A stretch of 64,000 nt of DNA from a candidate division BRC1 bacterium HGW-BRC1-1 (GCA_002842095.1 PHCB01000008.1:62001-126000), one strand, 5' to 3'; positions 26,657 through 35,919 are shown, numbered from the stretch's first letter. Numbers and translations are program-made. Notes: generated by a model not told the origin, from the letters alone.

Positions 26657-27603
26657 CAACGCGCGACTATTTGAAATCGTCTGATTTTGATCGTGAGAAA
26701 ACCCTCGAGTTGTTCGAGCTGGCAGCCGGCGTGAAGCAGCAGGTTAAACAACGCCACTTTCTTGACTTGCTGAGCGGTTGCCACGCAGCGATGATTTTCC
26801 AAAAGCCTTCGCTCCGCACGCGCGTGACTTTCGATATCGGGTTGAAGCAGCTCGGTGCCACGGGAATTTATCTTTCGCCGGCGGAGATTTCGTTGGGTGT
26901 GCGCGAGAGCGTTTATGACGTGGCCCGCAATCTGGAGCGATGGGTTGATCTGGTAATTGCCCGGGTGTTTGAACAAGCTGCGGTGGAAGAACTGGCCCAG
27001 GTCGGGGCCCCTCCCGTTATCAATGCACTCAGCGACGACGAACATCCGTGTCAGGCGATGGCAGATTTTTTCACGCTGTACGAGCGCGGAGTTCAATGGA
27101 ATGATTTCCACTTCACCTATGTGGGTGACGGCAATAACGTCTGCAATTCGCTGATGATTACCGGAGCCATTCTCGGTTTGAATCTGCGGATCGGCTCGCC
27201 CGCGCGATATGCCCCCTCAAAGGCTTTGATTGAGCAAACGCAGGCACTGTGTCGGGCGTCCGGCGGAAGCTTGCTGATTACCGATGACCCCCGCGAAGCG
27301 GTGCGTGGTGCCAACGCAGTCTATACAGACGTTTGGGCAAGCATGGGTCAGGAAGAGGAAGCGGGCAGCCGCAAGGCATTCTTCGAGCCGTTCCAGGTGA
27401 ACGCTGAACTGATGAAACTGGCCGCGAAGGATGCGTTCTTCATGCATGATCTGCCGGCTCACCGTGGAGAAGAAGTGACGGACGAGGTGATCGACGGCCC
27501 GACCTCGCTGGTTTTTGATCAGGCGGAAAATCGACTGCACATTCAGAAAGCGATTATTCTGGAAGTGATGGATCAGGCCGAGGCGGCGCGGGCAACTTTC
27601 TAA
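26653..27603 (+). CDS. argF: Ornithine carbamoyltransferase
   Basis: Makes citrulline from ornithine and carbamoyl phosphate. The 316-residue protein has the carbamoyl-phosphate motif KPSLRTR (Ser53-Arg57), HPCQAM and an ornithine loop HDLPAHRGEEV. In most characterised enzymes that loop reads HCLP. The Cys-to-Asp change at this substrate-binding position is worth noting, although the rest fits OTC rather than aspartate carbamoyltransferase. It overlaps argD by four bases. A GC-rich inverted repeat follows. Confidence 0.92.
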   Translation: MTTRDYLKSSDFDREKTLELFELAAGVKQQVKQRHFLDLLSGCHAAMIFQKPSLRTRVTFDIGLKQLGATGIYLSPAEISLGVRESVYDVARNLERWVDLVIARVFEQAAVEELAQVGAPPVINALSDDEHPCQAMADFFTLYERGVQWNDFHFTYVGDGNNVCNSLMITGAILGLNLRIGSPARYAPSKALIEQTQALCRASGGSLLITDDPREAVRGANAVYTDVWASMGQEEEAGSRKAFFEPFQVNAELMKLAAKDAFFMHDLPAHRGEEVTDEVIDGPTSLVFDQAENRLHIQKAIILEVMDQAEAARATF

Positions 27604-27640
27604 ATCTGCCCTCAAGCAATAAGAGACATGAAAATACAAT

Positions 27641-27670
27641 GCCCCGCCAAGTAGCGAGACCTGGCGGGGC
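27641..27670. terminator. Bidirectional hairpin between argF and sodA
   Basis: GCCCCGCCA/TGGCGGGGC, a 9-bp stem with a 12-base loop. T-rich sequence follows better on the minus strand (ATTGTATTTTC), so it likely terminates sodA and perhaps also argF. Confidence 0.65.
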
Positions 27671-27708
27671 GTTCAATTTGAAGGGCTTATCAACTTCGGC
27701 TGAAGCTA

Positions 27709-28308
27709 TTACTTGAAGCTGGCTGCAACCTTGTCCCAGTTAACCACGTTCCACCACGCGGCCAGATAATCCGGGCGGCGGTTCTGGTACTTCAGGTAAT
27801 ATGCGTGCTCCCATACGTCGTTGCCGAGGATGACCTTGTAGCCATCGCTGATGGGGTTGTCCTGATTGGCGGTGCTGATGACCTCGAGCTTGTCGCCCTT
27901 GGATACGAGCCATGCCCAACCCGAGCCGAAGCGCTTTACGCCGGCGTCGTTGAAGGCGGCCTTGAACTTGTCAAAGTCACCGAAAGTGGAATTGATCGCA
28001 TCGCCGAGGGGGCCGGTTGGGGTCTTGGAACCGCCGGGCGTCATCCATTCCCAGAAAGCGGAGTGATTGACGTGTCCGCCGCCGTTGTTGCGCACGGCTG
28101 TGCGGATGGCTTCGGGAACAGCGGAGAGGTCGCGAATGAGATCCTCGGGGCTTTTGCCGGCAAGCTCGGGGGCTTTTGCGAGGGCTGCATTAAGGTTGTT
28201 TACGTAGGCCGCATGATGCTTGTCGTGGTGCACCGTCATGGTTTCTTTGTCGATATGGGGCTCAAGGGCATCATAGGCATAGGGGAGAGGCGGAACGCTG
28301 AAAGGCAT
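27709..28308 (-). CDS. sodA: Superoxide dismutase (Mn/Fe family)
   Basis: Detoxifies superoxide in the cytosol. The 199-residue protein has all metal ligands in place: His in VHHDKHH, His in [11 protein letters not shown], and Asp/His in [18 protein letters not shown]. The NQDNP segment and GGG near the second ligand favour the Mn or cambialistic subgroup. SD AGGAGG precedes the ATG. Upstream, TTGAAA and TACTAT could form a promoter with a short spacer. Confidence 0.96.
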   Translation of the reverse strand: MPFSVPPLPYAYDALEPHIDKETMTVHHDKHHAAYVNNLNAALAKAPELAGKSPEDLIRDLSAVPEAIRTAVRNNGGGHVNHSAFWEWMTPGGSKTPTGPLGDAINSTFGDFDKFKAAFNDAGVKRFGSGWAWLVSKGDKLEVISTANQDNPISDGYKVILGNDVWEHAYYLKYQNRRPDYLAAWWNVVNWDKVAASFK

Positions 28309-28556
28309 GTTGGAAATCCTCCTGAGGATGGTGTTCTGGTCATGTCGGGGGGAAGCTGAGAAGGGCTTTCCCGACCGCCACTTGAAATAGTACTAAAAAG
28401 AGTTTCATTTCAAATTCGCGGTTAATGACGTTTTTCGCCACGAATCCACATGGATTGAGACTCAACCGTGAAAGTCTTTGTTGCATCGCGCGGTTATTCA
28501 GGCTTCAAAGAAGTGGCAAATCTCAATCATCAAAACCTTCCGGAGGCAATTGCGCC

Positions 28557-30080
28557 ATGTCGAAATTTGTTGTTCTGGTGCCCGTGAGCACCCTTGATTC
28601 ACTCGCACGAAAGACCCTTGAAGCGTTGAAGAACCAGACTTTCAAGGATTGGGCCTGCTGGCTGGTGGATGAAAGTTCCGCGAAGAATGTGGCCGGTCAA
28701 CTGGCGGAGGCGCTGGGAGATGATCGCATTGCCGTGGCGCCTGAAGGTCTGACCACGCTGGCTAAGATGATGAACCGGGCAATCAAGGATTCCGGTGCGG
28801 AATACGCCGTTCCGATTCCGGTGGGCGTTCTTCTGAATGCTGACGCCCTGCAGAAGTTTGACGCGCATCTTGAATCCAACCCCAAGTGTGCTCTGGTTTA
28901 TTCCTGTTACCGCGAAGTGGACGCTTCCGGAAAGGGCACCGACGTGAAGGTTTATCAACACGAAGGGGCACCTCACGAACGCTTCGAATTCGGCTTCGTG
29001 AAAGTATATCGCCTGTCTGCTATTCAATCGGTGGGCGGTTTCCGCGAGGATCTGGTTCACGCCGCGGAGTACGACATGGAACTGAAGCTTGCAGACGCGA
29101 TGACTCTCGAAGCAGTGGATGAGGTTTTGTATGAGGCCCATGCGGACCCGACGGCTGTTGAAGAAAGTGGCGAGAAGAAATCCGGTGCTCTGCATTCACC
29201 GGGCAAGGGCAAGCTGGGCGGTTTCTCCTATGTGTTTTATCCGGCGGATCTGGAAAAGGAAATCACTTCGGTTTTCGAAGAGATGCTTCGCCGGCGCAAT
29301 GCATGGATCGAACATCCCACCGTTCCCGTGAAGTATCCCGAAAAACCATATCCCGTGCTGGCGACGGTGGTCATTCCGGTGTTCAATCGGGCAACGTTCA
29401 TTGGTAACGCGCTGGATCGCGTTCTGGATGGCACCTATACGGAGTTCGAGATCGTGGTGGTGGATAACGGCTCGAAGGATGGAACGCAGGATGTGGTGAT
29501 GGAATATGTAAAAAAGGATCCTCGCGTTCGCCTGCTTTGCCAGACGGGGCCATCCATCTCCTTCGCACTCAACTGTGGCATTCGCGCCGCCCGCGGGAAG
29601 TATATCTGCCAGCTCGATTCCGACGATGAGTACAAACCAGAAACTCTGGAGAAAATGGTGGGCCACATGGAGTCGCATCCAAATTGCGGTCTCGCCATTT
29701 CGTACTATGAGCTGATGGACGCCGACCGTGGCGAACTGCCCGAGATTCCGCCGGTTACGCATGGCGGTTATACGCGCAATCAGATCCTGCGTCGTGATGG
29801 TGCGGGCGCTTTGCGGGTTTTCCCGAAGGCCGTTCTCGAAGAGATGGGGCTGTACGACGAAGAGAATTTCGGCAACTTCGGCGAGGACTATGACATGGTT
29901 CTGAAAACCGGCGAAAAGTATGATGTGGACCGCGTCCATACCGTGCTGTACCGGTATCGCCGCCATTCCGATAATACCGATGTGACCCGTGATCCCCTCA
30001 TGAAGATTCAGAACAAGAACAATGCCCGCTTGAACGCCATGGCACGTCGCAAAGCCATCAACGCAAAAGCCGGGAAATAA
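28557..30080 (+). CDS. Double-domain GT2 glycosyltransferase
   Basis: A 507-residue protein with two GT2-like folds in tandem. The first (1-210) lacks a clear DXD and may be inactive or regulatory. The second (about 265-480) is complete, with VVIPVFNRATFI, VVDNGSKDGTQ and the QLDSDDEY metal site. It likely makes an extracellular or cell-surface glycan; donor and acceptor are unknown. The ATG with CGGAGG upstream starts directly at the first fold, and the longer frame to 28425 is not conserved-looking. It is monocistronic with its own terminator. Confidence 0.9.
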   Translation: MSKFVVLVPVSTLDSLARKTLEALKNQTFKDWACWLVDESSAKNVAGQLAEALGDDRIAVAPEGLTTLAKMMNRAIKDSGAEYAVPIPVGVLLNADALQKFDAHLESNPKCALVYSCYREVDASGKGTDVKVYQHEGAPHERFEFGFVKVYRLSAIQSVGGFREDLVHAAEYDMELKLADAMTLEAVDEVLYEAHADPTAVEESGEKKSGALHSPGKGKLGGFSYVFYPADLEKEITSVFEEMLRRRNAWIEHPTVPVKYPEKPYPVLATVVIPVFNRATFIGNALDRVLDGTYTEFEIVVVDNGSKDGTQDVVMEYVKKDPRVRLLCQTGPSISFALNCGIRAARGKYICQLDSDDEYKPETLEKMVGHMESHPNCGLAISYYELMDADRGELPEIPPVTHGGYTRNQILRRDGAGALRVFPKAVLEEMGLYDEENFGNFGEDYDMVLKTGEKYDVDRVHTVLYRYRRHSDNTDVTRDPLMKIQNKNNARLNAMARRKAINAKAGK

Positions 30081-30093
30081 TTAAGAACGTCGC

Positions 30094-30141
30094 GCCGGAC
30101 GGGTCCAGACTCGAGAGAGGTTGGGTTCGTCCGGCTTTTTT
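30094..30141 (+). terminator. Intrinsic terminator of the GT2 gene
   Basis: GCCGGACG/CGTCCGGC stem with a 26-base loop, followed by six T on the plus strand. It touches the stop region of the opposite-strand C39-like gene. Confidence 0.75.
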
Positions 30142-31288
30142 ATTTGCGGGGGCCGGTGAAGACGTAGGTCACGCCGCCCTTGTCGAACCAGGCTTTGGCA
30201 AGGTCTTCCTGCAGGAAGACGCTGTTCGGACCGTGGTCCTTGCTGGCGCTGTCGTGGACGATGGCCTTTCCGTCGGCGGTCAGGCCTTTCAACACGATGA
30301 GGTGCCCCTCGGTGCCGCGCCGCTGATAAACTCGCGGAGGTTCCTTCAGTTCGCCCTTTTTCATGCGGATAGAAACGCACAGAACACTGCCACGGGCGAG
30401 TTCTGCCCTGACAGTATCCCAGGACCTGAATCGTTTGAGGTAACCGCGCACACCGGCCTCGCTGGCGCCCATGATGGAGCGATGCCAAACGCCAAAAAGA
30501 TCGCTGACGGGATCATAAAGCAGGCCGGCCATCTGCTGGGTTTGCATCGGACTTTTGAAGTATGCCGTGCACATGCTCACGGAAGCGGGGGAGCAGATAC
30601 GGCCGATCCATTGCGATGTGGGCACGACTTGCGAGCGGAAGGGCACGTCATGCTGAATGGCTTTTTTCCCAGGAAGTTTGAGTACTGTCCCCCCCGCGGT
30701 TTTTTGTTGGCGGGCATATAAATCGCGATCGCCAAGCGTGTTGGTATAGCTCAGCGCAAGCATGGAGAATTGCGGAGAAGTTGCGTCCGCGCGAGGACGC
30801 ACGAGATCGACACGGACTTCGACAATCGTCGCCGGGCGGTTCAGGACGAGGTAATCGACATTGTAAATCCCGTGCGCAAATTGCGCCATGCGCGAGGTCG
30901 GTTCATCGGGAACATCGCCCCAGGTGCCGGCCTCGAACCAAGGCGTGAGTGCTTCGCCGCGGTTGCCTGCTCGCATCCACACTTTAAAACCGGTTCCTGC
31001 GGGGGCGTGACCGTTCCAACTGGGGATGAGTTCGTTGAAACCGAAGGGTGCTGTTTGAGGTGCCAGGGTCAGGGATCCGGCGGTGCGACCTTCTATGAGT
31101 TCAACGCCGCCTGAAGGGCCCACGCGCACACCGTCGGGTGTGGCGTTTTTCAGAAGGTCACGGCCACCCTCGACCAGTACCAATGCATCCACCGTGTAAG
31201 GAGGGTTAACCAGAGAATTTTGTGCATGAGCACCTGGCAGTACGCCCACAACCAATACGGCAGCGAGGACAAACGGTCGGAATCGCAT
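30140..31288 (-). CDS. Secreted C39-like cysteine peptidase
   Basis: A 382-residue protein with signal peptide (RFRPFVLAAVLVVGVLPGAHA), a beta-rich N-terminal half (30-200) and a papain-like Peptidase_C39_2 domain at about 215-382. The triad candidates are Cys in SQWIGRICSPAS, His in TEGHLIVLKG and Asp in VHDSASKDH. Extracellular or periplasmic proteolysis is inferred; there is no ABC transporter, so it is not a bacteriocin leader peptidase of transporter type. The start at 31288 gives the signal peptide; the frame runs to 31342. Confidence 0.85.
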   Translation of the reverse strand: MRFRPFVLAAVLVVGVLPGAHAQNSLVNPPYTVDALVLVEGGRDLLKNATPDGVRVGPSGGVELIEGRTAGSLTLAPQTAPFGFNELIPSWNGHAPAGTGFKVWMRAGNRGEALTPWFEAGTWGDVPDEPTSRMAQFAHGIYNVDYLVLNRPATIVEVRVDLVRPRADATSPQFSMLALSYTNTLGDRDLYARQQKTAGGTVLKLPGKKAIQHDVPFRSQVVPTSQWIGRICSPASVSMCTAYFKSPMQTQQMAGLLYDPVSDLFGVWHRSIMGASEAGVRGYLKRFRSWDTVRAELARGSVLCVSIRMKKGELKEPPRVYQRRGTEGHLIVLKGLTADGKAIVHDSASKDHGPNSVFLQEDLAKAWFDKGGVTYVFTGPRK

Positions 31289-31396
31289 AACGCACCATCT
31301 CAACTTGGAATTGATACCTGCGGGTGAAGGCAGATGGTTCATGAAATTGTTGTCAGGGGGCAGTCATGCCTCCCGAGACAGGCCTCCGGTTCCTGG

Positions 31397-31759
31397 CTAC
31401 ATCTCGCCCAGAGCGGCGCGGACCTTTGTTTTCAGGTCGTCAAGGTCGACCGGCTTTGTGATGTAGTCGCTCACCTGGGCATCCCAGATGGTGAAGTCAT
31501 CCTTCAGGCCACGCACGGCGGTGCACATGATGACGGGAAGAACCTTGTCGGTGCGACGGATTACTTCCAGCACTTCGATTCCGGTCATGTCTTCCATACG
31601 GATGTCGAGCACGACCAGATCGGGTTTTTCCTCGGTGATCTTCTTCAGTGCTTCCTGGCCACCACCGGCGGTGATGACCTCATAGCCCTCGTCTTCCAGC
31701 TCTTCGCTGAAAAGAGTGCGGATGTTTTTTTCGTCATCGACGACCAAGATCTTCTTCAT
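31397..31759 (-). CDS. Stand-alone response regulator receiver
   Basis: A 120-residue CheY-like receiver with acidic pocket VVDDE, phosphoacceptor Asp52 (VVLDIRMEDMTG), Thr in MCTAV and Lys in YITKPVD. There is no output domain, so it must act through protein contacts. SD AGAAGGA precedes the ATG. It lies in the pilT-led minus-strand cluster, where single-domain regulators often control pilus motility; that is inference. No kinase is adjacent; the nearest in the window is at 39717. Confidence 0.93.
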   Translation of the reverse strand: MKKILVVDDEKNIRTLFSEELEDEGYEVITAGGGQEALKKITEEKPDLVVLDIRMEDMTGIEVLEVIRRTDKVLPVIMCTAVRGLKDDFTIWDAQVSDYITKPVDLDDLKTKVRAALGEM

Positions 31760-31903
31760 GCTGTCCTTCTCTCATGCTGAGCGTTGGAAGTGTTCTTATA
31801 AATCCAGTACCAAGCTCACAAGGAATAATGTCGCAAATTTTAGTCGAAGCTCACCATGGGATTGCTCGGCGGCGGTATGCAGGCGGCGTCAGGAATGGCA
31901 TCG

Positions 31904-32047
31904 TTATGGTCGTGTGCGCAGGTACTCGCCTGCAAGGGCTAATCCGGCTGCAACGAACACCGCGAGCAGCGCGGTGATGCCGACACCGTATGTGGCGAAC
32001 CCGCCAACGGCCACGATGAGAGCGAGAATCCAGATTACAAAGTACAT
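31904..32047 (-). CDS. Tiny 47-residue membrane protein
   Basis: The ATG follows a strong GGGAGGA that lies inside the last codons of the S24-like remnant, 5 bases after its stop. The protein has two hydrophobic segments (FVIWILALIVAVGGFATYG and ITALLAVFVAAGLALAG) and ends EYLRTRP. It is a probable two-helix inner membrane protein without family assignment. The clear ribosome site and coherent hydrophobic pattern support it despite its size. Confidence 0.65.
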   Translation of the reverse strand: MYFVIWILALIVAVGGFATYGVGITALLAVFVAAGLALAGEYLRTRP

Positions 32048-32051
32048 GGTT

Positions 32052-32416
32052 CTAATTCCTCCCGATTCGAATTGAGCCGAGAACGACCCCACGAATGTTA
32101 AGTTCGTCGGGCCCGCTGTCGGCGGCTGCAAAAACTATTGGAGCAAAATCCGTATTGCTCAGCATCATGATAATATAGCCCTTCGTACGACGCAAGGTTT
32201 TCAGCGTTTTGCCCCCCTCGCAACGAACGGGCATGGCGTGATGTCTGGAAGCTTTGCGGCGTCGCGTGCTATTCGGCAGGCAATCACATCGCAGCCGGAA
32301 TATATTGGCTCCATCGAGTCGCCGATAACTTTGACGCGTGGAAACGAGCAGGGGAAGCGTCATTTAAGATCGTTGTCCGAATCCGATGCCCACGGCTCGA
32401 AGCTTGCGCATGCCAT
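32052..32416 (-). pseudogene. Broken S24 (LexA/UmuD-type) peptidase gene
   Basis: Two reading frames together encode an S24 serine peptidase domain. One frame, from about 32416, reads MACASFEPWASD, meets an in-frame TGA at 32360-32362 and continues through VKVIGDSMEPIYSGCDV, the active-Ser motif, to PCPFVARG. At the G6 run (32212-32217) the homology jumps to the other frame, GGKTLKTLRRTKG, with the catalytic Lys, and goes to the family ending IRGVVLGSIR. The plain open frame 32052-32363 has the C-terminal half only. No helix-turn-helix precedes it. Decay is likeliest; programmed shift or sequence error cannot be excluded. Confidence 0.75.
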
Positions 32417-33521
32417 AGGCTCTTATACCCAAGCGTAACGGACCGTAGTGAGTTTCGAGCTGTATTGCTTCGGAAGGATGCAGGGGGCGGTCGGCCCATC
32501 CCGTGGCACCGCACAGCAGGACCAGCATGGGAAGTCCGACCCCGACAAGCTGGCCCGGTTGCATAATCAATCCGACGGTGCAGGCAACGAGCGCCGACAA
32601 GGCGACAGAAGCACGAACAGGGGAGCGCCGCTCGCTGAAGTAGCGCATGCGGCCGGCAAGGGTGAAGGCTGCGGCGGTTGCAGGAATCAGGACGAGAAAA
32701 ACAGCAGCAGGTTTGAAAACGCCGATGGGTTGATCCGGGTTAAACCCGAACAGGACGCGGACGTTATCGATGTGGATGGTGCTAAGACGCATAGCCCATG
32801 TGGAACTGAGAGCTATCAATCCCAGCAGAAACATCCAACGGTACCAACGCCGCGACACCAGCTTTCCGCGTGTGGCGATGAGGGTGAAAATAGCGGTTGC
32901 CAGCCCCGCCATGATGGCCGCGGGAGAAGCCAGCCGGGCCGCCATGGGCGCGAAAAAAACGGCAACGGCAATCAACACGATTTGAAAGACGAGGCGTCGC
33001 CTGTGGAATTCGTAACCCAGCAGGCCGGCAGTGGCAGCAGCTGCGATGGTCATCAGATAAATGAGAGAGGAAGCATCCGGGCCCAAACGAAGATAATTGG
33101 GTCGGTTGATGACACACCAAACGAGCAACTGAACAATGATGAACCAGGTTGCCAGTGAAGCGATGGCAGGCAGACGGTGGCGGGCCGGGCGCCGATTGTC
33201 GATGTCACCGGCAACTACCACGGCGGCCCATATCCACAAGGTTATATCGAAGCGGAGCCATGCGATGGATATGATTGTGGCGATGATGGCCGCCAGAAGG
33301 AATTCCCAGCGGGCTGGCAACCAGAGATTTTTTCCACGAAAAAAATCCCATGCGAGGGAAGCATACAAGATCAGACTGATCCATCCCCAGATTGGAAATT
33401 TCACCCCTGTGGAATCGAGGGATGATTCCAGAATGGCCGTGAAAATCATCCCGAGGAAAAAAACCAGAAGTCTGAAGGTGGCGGTCCAATCTTCGGTCAG
33501 GGATGATGTTCTAAATGGCAT
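32364..33521 (-). CDS. Polytopic membrane protein of unknown function
   Basis: A 385-residue protein with about ten hydrophobic helices (for example LLVFFLGMIFTAILESSL, LLAAIIATIISIAWL, FKPAAVFLVLIPATAAAF) separated by short Arg-rich loops. A soluble C-terminal tail of about 45 residues follows. No transporter or enzyme signature was seen. The ATG lies inside the last codons of pilT (11-base overlap), so the two are co-translated. The 3' end overlaps the S24-like remnant. Confidence 0.75.
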   Translation of the reverse strand: MPFRTSSLTEDWTATFRLLVFFLGMIFTAILESSLDSTGVKFPIWGWISLILYASLAWDFFRGKNLWLPARWEFLLAAIIATIISIAWLRFDITLWIWAAVVVAGDIDNRRPARHRLPAIASLATWFIIVQLLVWCVINRPNYLRLGPDASSLIYLMTIAAAATAGLLGYEFHRRRLVFQIVLIAVAVFFAPMAARLASPAAIMAGLATAIFTLIATRGKLVSRRWYRWMFLLGLIALSSTWAMRLSTIHIDNVRVLFGFNPDQPIGVFKPAAVFLVLIPATAAAFTLAGRMRYFSERRSPVRASVALSALVACTVGLIMQPGQLVGVGLPMLVLLCGATGWADRPLHPSEAIQLETHYGPLRLGIRAYGMRKLRAVGIGFGQRS

Positions 33522-34560
33522 CAAACGACTCGGGGAATTTGCTGTGGGAAATTGCGTCGTCGTAGGAAATGAGACCCTGTTGGTATAGGTTCTTGAGGCT
33601 CTTATCCATGGTTATCATTCCCATATCGTAGTTCGTCTGCATGACTGTGTTAAGCTGCTCGGTCTTGGCGTTGCGGATGACGTTTCTGACACCGACGGTA
33701 GCTATGAGAATTTCGCAGGCTGGAACACGGCCTCGACCGCCGGGAATCGGCAGCAATGTTTGGGCGACGATGGCCTGCACACATGAGGCAAATTGCATGC
33801 GTACCTGCTGCTGCTGATGCGGAGGAAACACGTCGATGATACGGTCGACGGTTTGCACAGCGTCGGGAGTATGAATGGTGGCGAAAACCAAGTGGCCTGA
33901 TTCTGCTGCGGTGAGGGCGGTGGAGATGGTCTCCAGATCGCGCATCTCGCCGATGACCACAACGTCTGGATCCTGACGCAATACGTGACGCAGCGCGGCC
34001 GAAAAACTGTGGGTGTCGCTGGTTACTTCGCGCTGTTTAATGATGCTCTTGCGGTTGCGATGGATGAACTCGATGGGGTCCTCCACCGTGATGATCATAC
34101 GCGATTGTTCAGTATTTACCTGCTGAATCATGGCCGCAAGGGTCGTGGTTTTCCCGCTTCCGGTGGGGCCGGTTACCAGGATCAACCCGCTGGTTTTGCG
34201 TGCGATTTCTTCCGTAACGGGAGGGAGGCCCAACTGGCGAAGGGTGCGGATATTGTCCTGCACCACGCGAAAGGCGGCTTCAACGGCTCCTCGCTGGCGG
34301 TGGACGTTCACACGGAAACGTCCCACGTCGGCCAGTTCGATGCTCAAGTCCAGTTCCCACATCTCCTCGAACTTCGCCTTTTGGGCGTCGTTCAGCAGGG
34401 AATAGATCATGCTCTGGGTATCCGAGGAACTGAGCGGGGGGAGATCCAGCAATTCCAACGATCCATCAATACGCAATATCGGGGGGGCGTTCTGCGTGAG
34501 ATGCAGGTCACTTGCCGCACGCTCGATGGCTTCCACAAGGAGATGGTAGACGGTGATCAT
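33511..34560 (-). CDS. pilT: Type IV pilus retraction ATPase PilT
   Basis: A hexameric secretion-type ATPase that powers pilus retraction. The 349-residue protein has Walker A GPTGSGKT near 131, the Asp box region VEDPIEFIH, Walker B VVVIGEMRD and the His box SGHLVFATIHT. The C-terminal NVIRNAKTEQLNTVMQ matches the PilT AIRNLIRE-type ending. The N-terminal domain (ASDLHLTQNAPP) is typical. It heads a minus-strand cluster with the membrane protein, the S24 remnant, the 47-residue protein and the response regulator. pilB lies 1.4 kb away, divergently. Confidence 0.95.
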   Translation of the reverse strand: MITVYHLLVEAIERAASDLHLTQNAPPILRIDGSLELLDLPPLSSSDTQSMIYSLLNDAQKAKFEEMWELDLSIELADVGRFRVNVHRQRGAVEAAFRVVQDNIRTLRQLGLPPVTEEIARKTSGLILVTGPTGSGKTTTLAAMIQQVNTEQSRMIITVEDPIEFIHRNRKSIIKQREVTSDTHSFSAALRHVLRQDPDVVVIGEMRDLETISTALTAAESGHLVFATIHTPDAVQTVDRIIDVFPPHQQQQVRMQFASCVQAIVAQTLLPIPGGRGRVPACEILIATVGVRNVIRNAKTEQLNTVMQTNYDMGMITMDKSLKNLYQQGLISYDDAISHSKFPESFDAI

Positions 34561-34631
34561 GGACGCTCTTCTGGTTTATCCCCGAAGCAATGGCAAGAAC
34601 TTGTGAGGTGTTCCGAGGACCTTACCCACCT

Positions 34632-35843
34632 TTATGCGGCGGGAGGATTTGCCGGGGAAGAGGATTTGGTTTTTGTAACCACCTTCGGGAAATGGCCGTT
34701 CATCACTTCGCGAACGGCCGCGATGATTTGTTCGCCCAGAAGGTCCGCCTGCCAGTCATAAAGTTCTTCAATGGCTCTGAGGGCCGATGGGTCGCGGGGG
34801 CGGTTACGGGCAATAATCGTCATCAGATTAGTGGGCATGAGAACGCCCGGATCGATGGCAAGCTTTTTGGAATTTTCATCGCGAACCGCCCGCAGTGCAT
34901 TGATGAGGTGTTCCATGTCGGGCACATGTTCGTGGCGCAACGTGGGCAGTGGGCGGGGCAACTCGTTCTCGGGACAATTCCGCCCCTTGACGACGGCCGC
35001 CTTCAGGGCACGCAGACGCCGGCCCAGGCAATTGCGGGGCAGGCGGGGGAGGTCGTTGAAGCTCTTGTCCTCCATGGCCCATTGAGATAATTGGATGAGA
35101 GGTTCATTCCCCAAAACGCGGAAGGGCGGAACGTCGCTCCGCTTCGCTTCGTCATCGCGCCAGAGCCACAACTCGCGAAGGATTGCCTGCGCGCGACGTG
35201 ATTTGAGGGAATGCCAGCCCTTGATGCGCCATTGTTTGTCGAGGTCCACGCCGTTGCCTGCGGCGTTGTCAATGGTGACGAGTAAGCGGCGGCAAACCTC
35301 CTGATGCCAGGGCAGACGCCCGCTTTCGTGCAACTCATCGCGGAGGCGATCGGCGACGGTTTGCAGATAGACAGTGTCGTTGCGGGCATACTCGAGAAGG
35401 TCAGGGGGGAGAGGCCGGCGCGACCAGTCGGCTTTCTGACCGTGCTTGTTAAGAACCACGCCATGCACGCGCTCAACCAGAGCGGCCAGACCGAATTTCT
35501 CGTAACCAAGAAGCTGGGCTGCGATCATTGTGTCGAACACTTCCACGGCATGAAATCTGAAATCGCGACGCAGCATGCGCAGGTCGTAGTCGGCCCCGTG
35601 CAGCAAGAGGATGCAGTGGCTGAGAGCCTCCATGAGGGGGGCGAGTTCAAGACCGGCAAGGGGGTCCACGATAAAATGATCGTGGGCAATGGAGATTTGG
35701 ATGAGGCAGACTTTTTCAAAATAATGATGCAGACTGTCGGCCTCGGTGTCGATGGCTACGCGAGGGTTGCCTTTGAGGCGGCTGATTAATACCGAGAGAG
35801 AAGCTTCGTCGGCGACATAAAGGTGGGTGGGATTACTGGGCAC
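34632..35843 (-). CDS. rnd: Ribonuclease D
   Basis: A 403-residue 3'-5' exoribonuclease for tRNA and other RNA trimming. The DEDDy exonuclease has ExoI AIDTEAD, ExoII LHGADYDLRML and ExoIII YARNDTVYL. A first HRDC domain (about 215-290) and probably a second follow, and the Lys/Ser/Pro-rich tail is disordered. The GTG start gives the usual N-terminus; no good ribosome site is seen. It is 70 bases upstream of pilT on the same strand. Confidence 0.93.
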   Translation of the reverse strand: MPSNPTHLYVADEASLSVLISRLKGNPRVAIDTEADSLHHYFEKVCLIQISIAHDHFIVDPLAGLELAPLMEALSHCILLLHGADYDLRMLRRDFRFHAVEVFDTMIAAQLLGYEKFGLAALVERVHGVVLNKHGQKADWSRRPLPPDLLEYARNDTVYLQTVADRLRDELHESGRLPWHQEVCRRLLVTIDNAAGNGVDLDKQWRIKGWHSLKSRRAQAILRELWLWRDDEAKRSDVPPFRVLGNEPLIQLSQWAMEDKSFNDLPRLPRNCLGRRLRALKAAVVKGRNCPENELPRPLPTLRHEHVPDMEHLINALRAVRDENSKKLAIDPGVLMPTNLMTIIARNRPRDPSALRAIEELYDWQADLLGEQIIAAVREVMNGHFPKVVTKTKSSSPANPPAA

Positions 35844-35919
35844 AATAATGGATGTTTTTCAGAGGAATATTTATAATTTCAACCCCTCGATTCGTCGAAC
35901 CGTTCATTAACCTGAGCGA

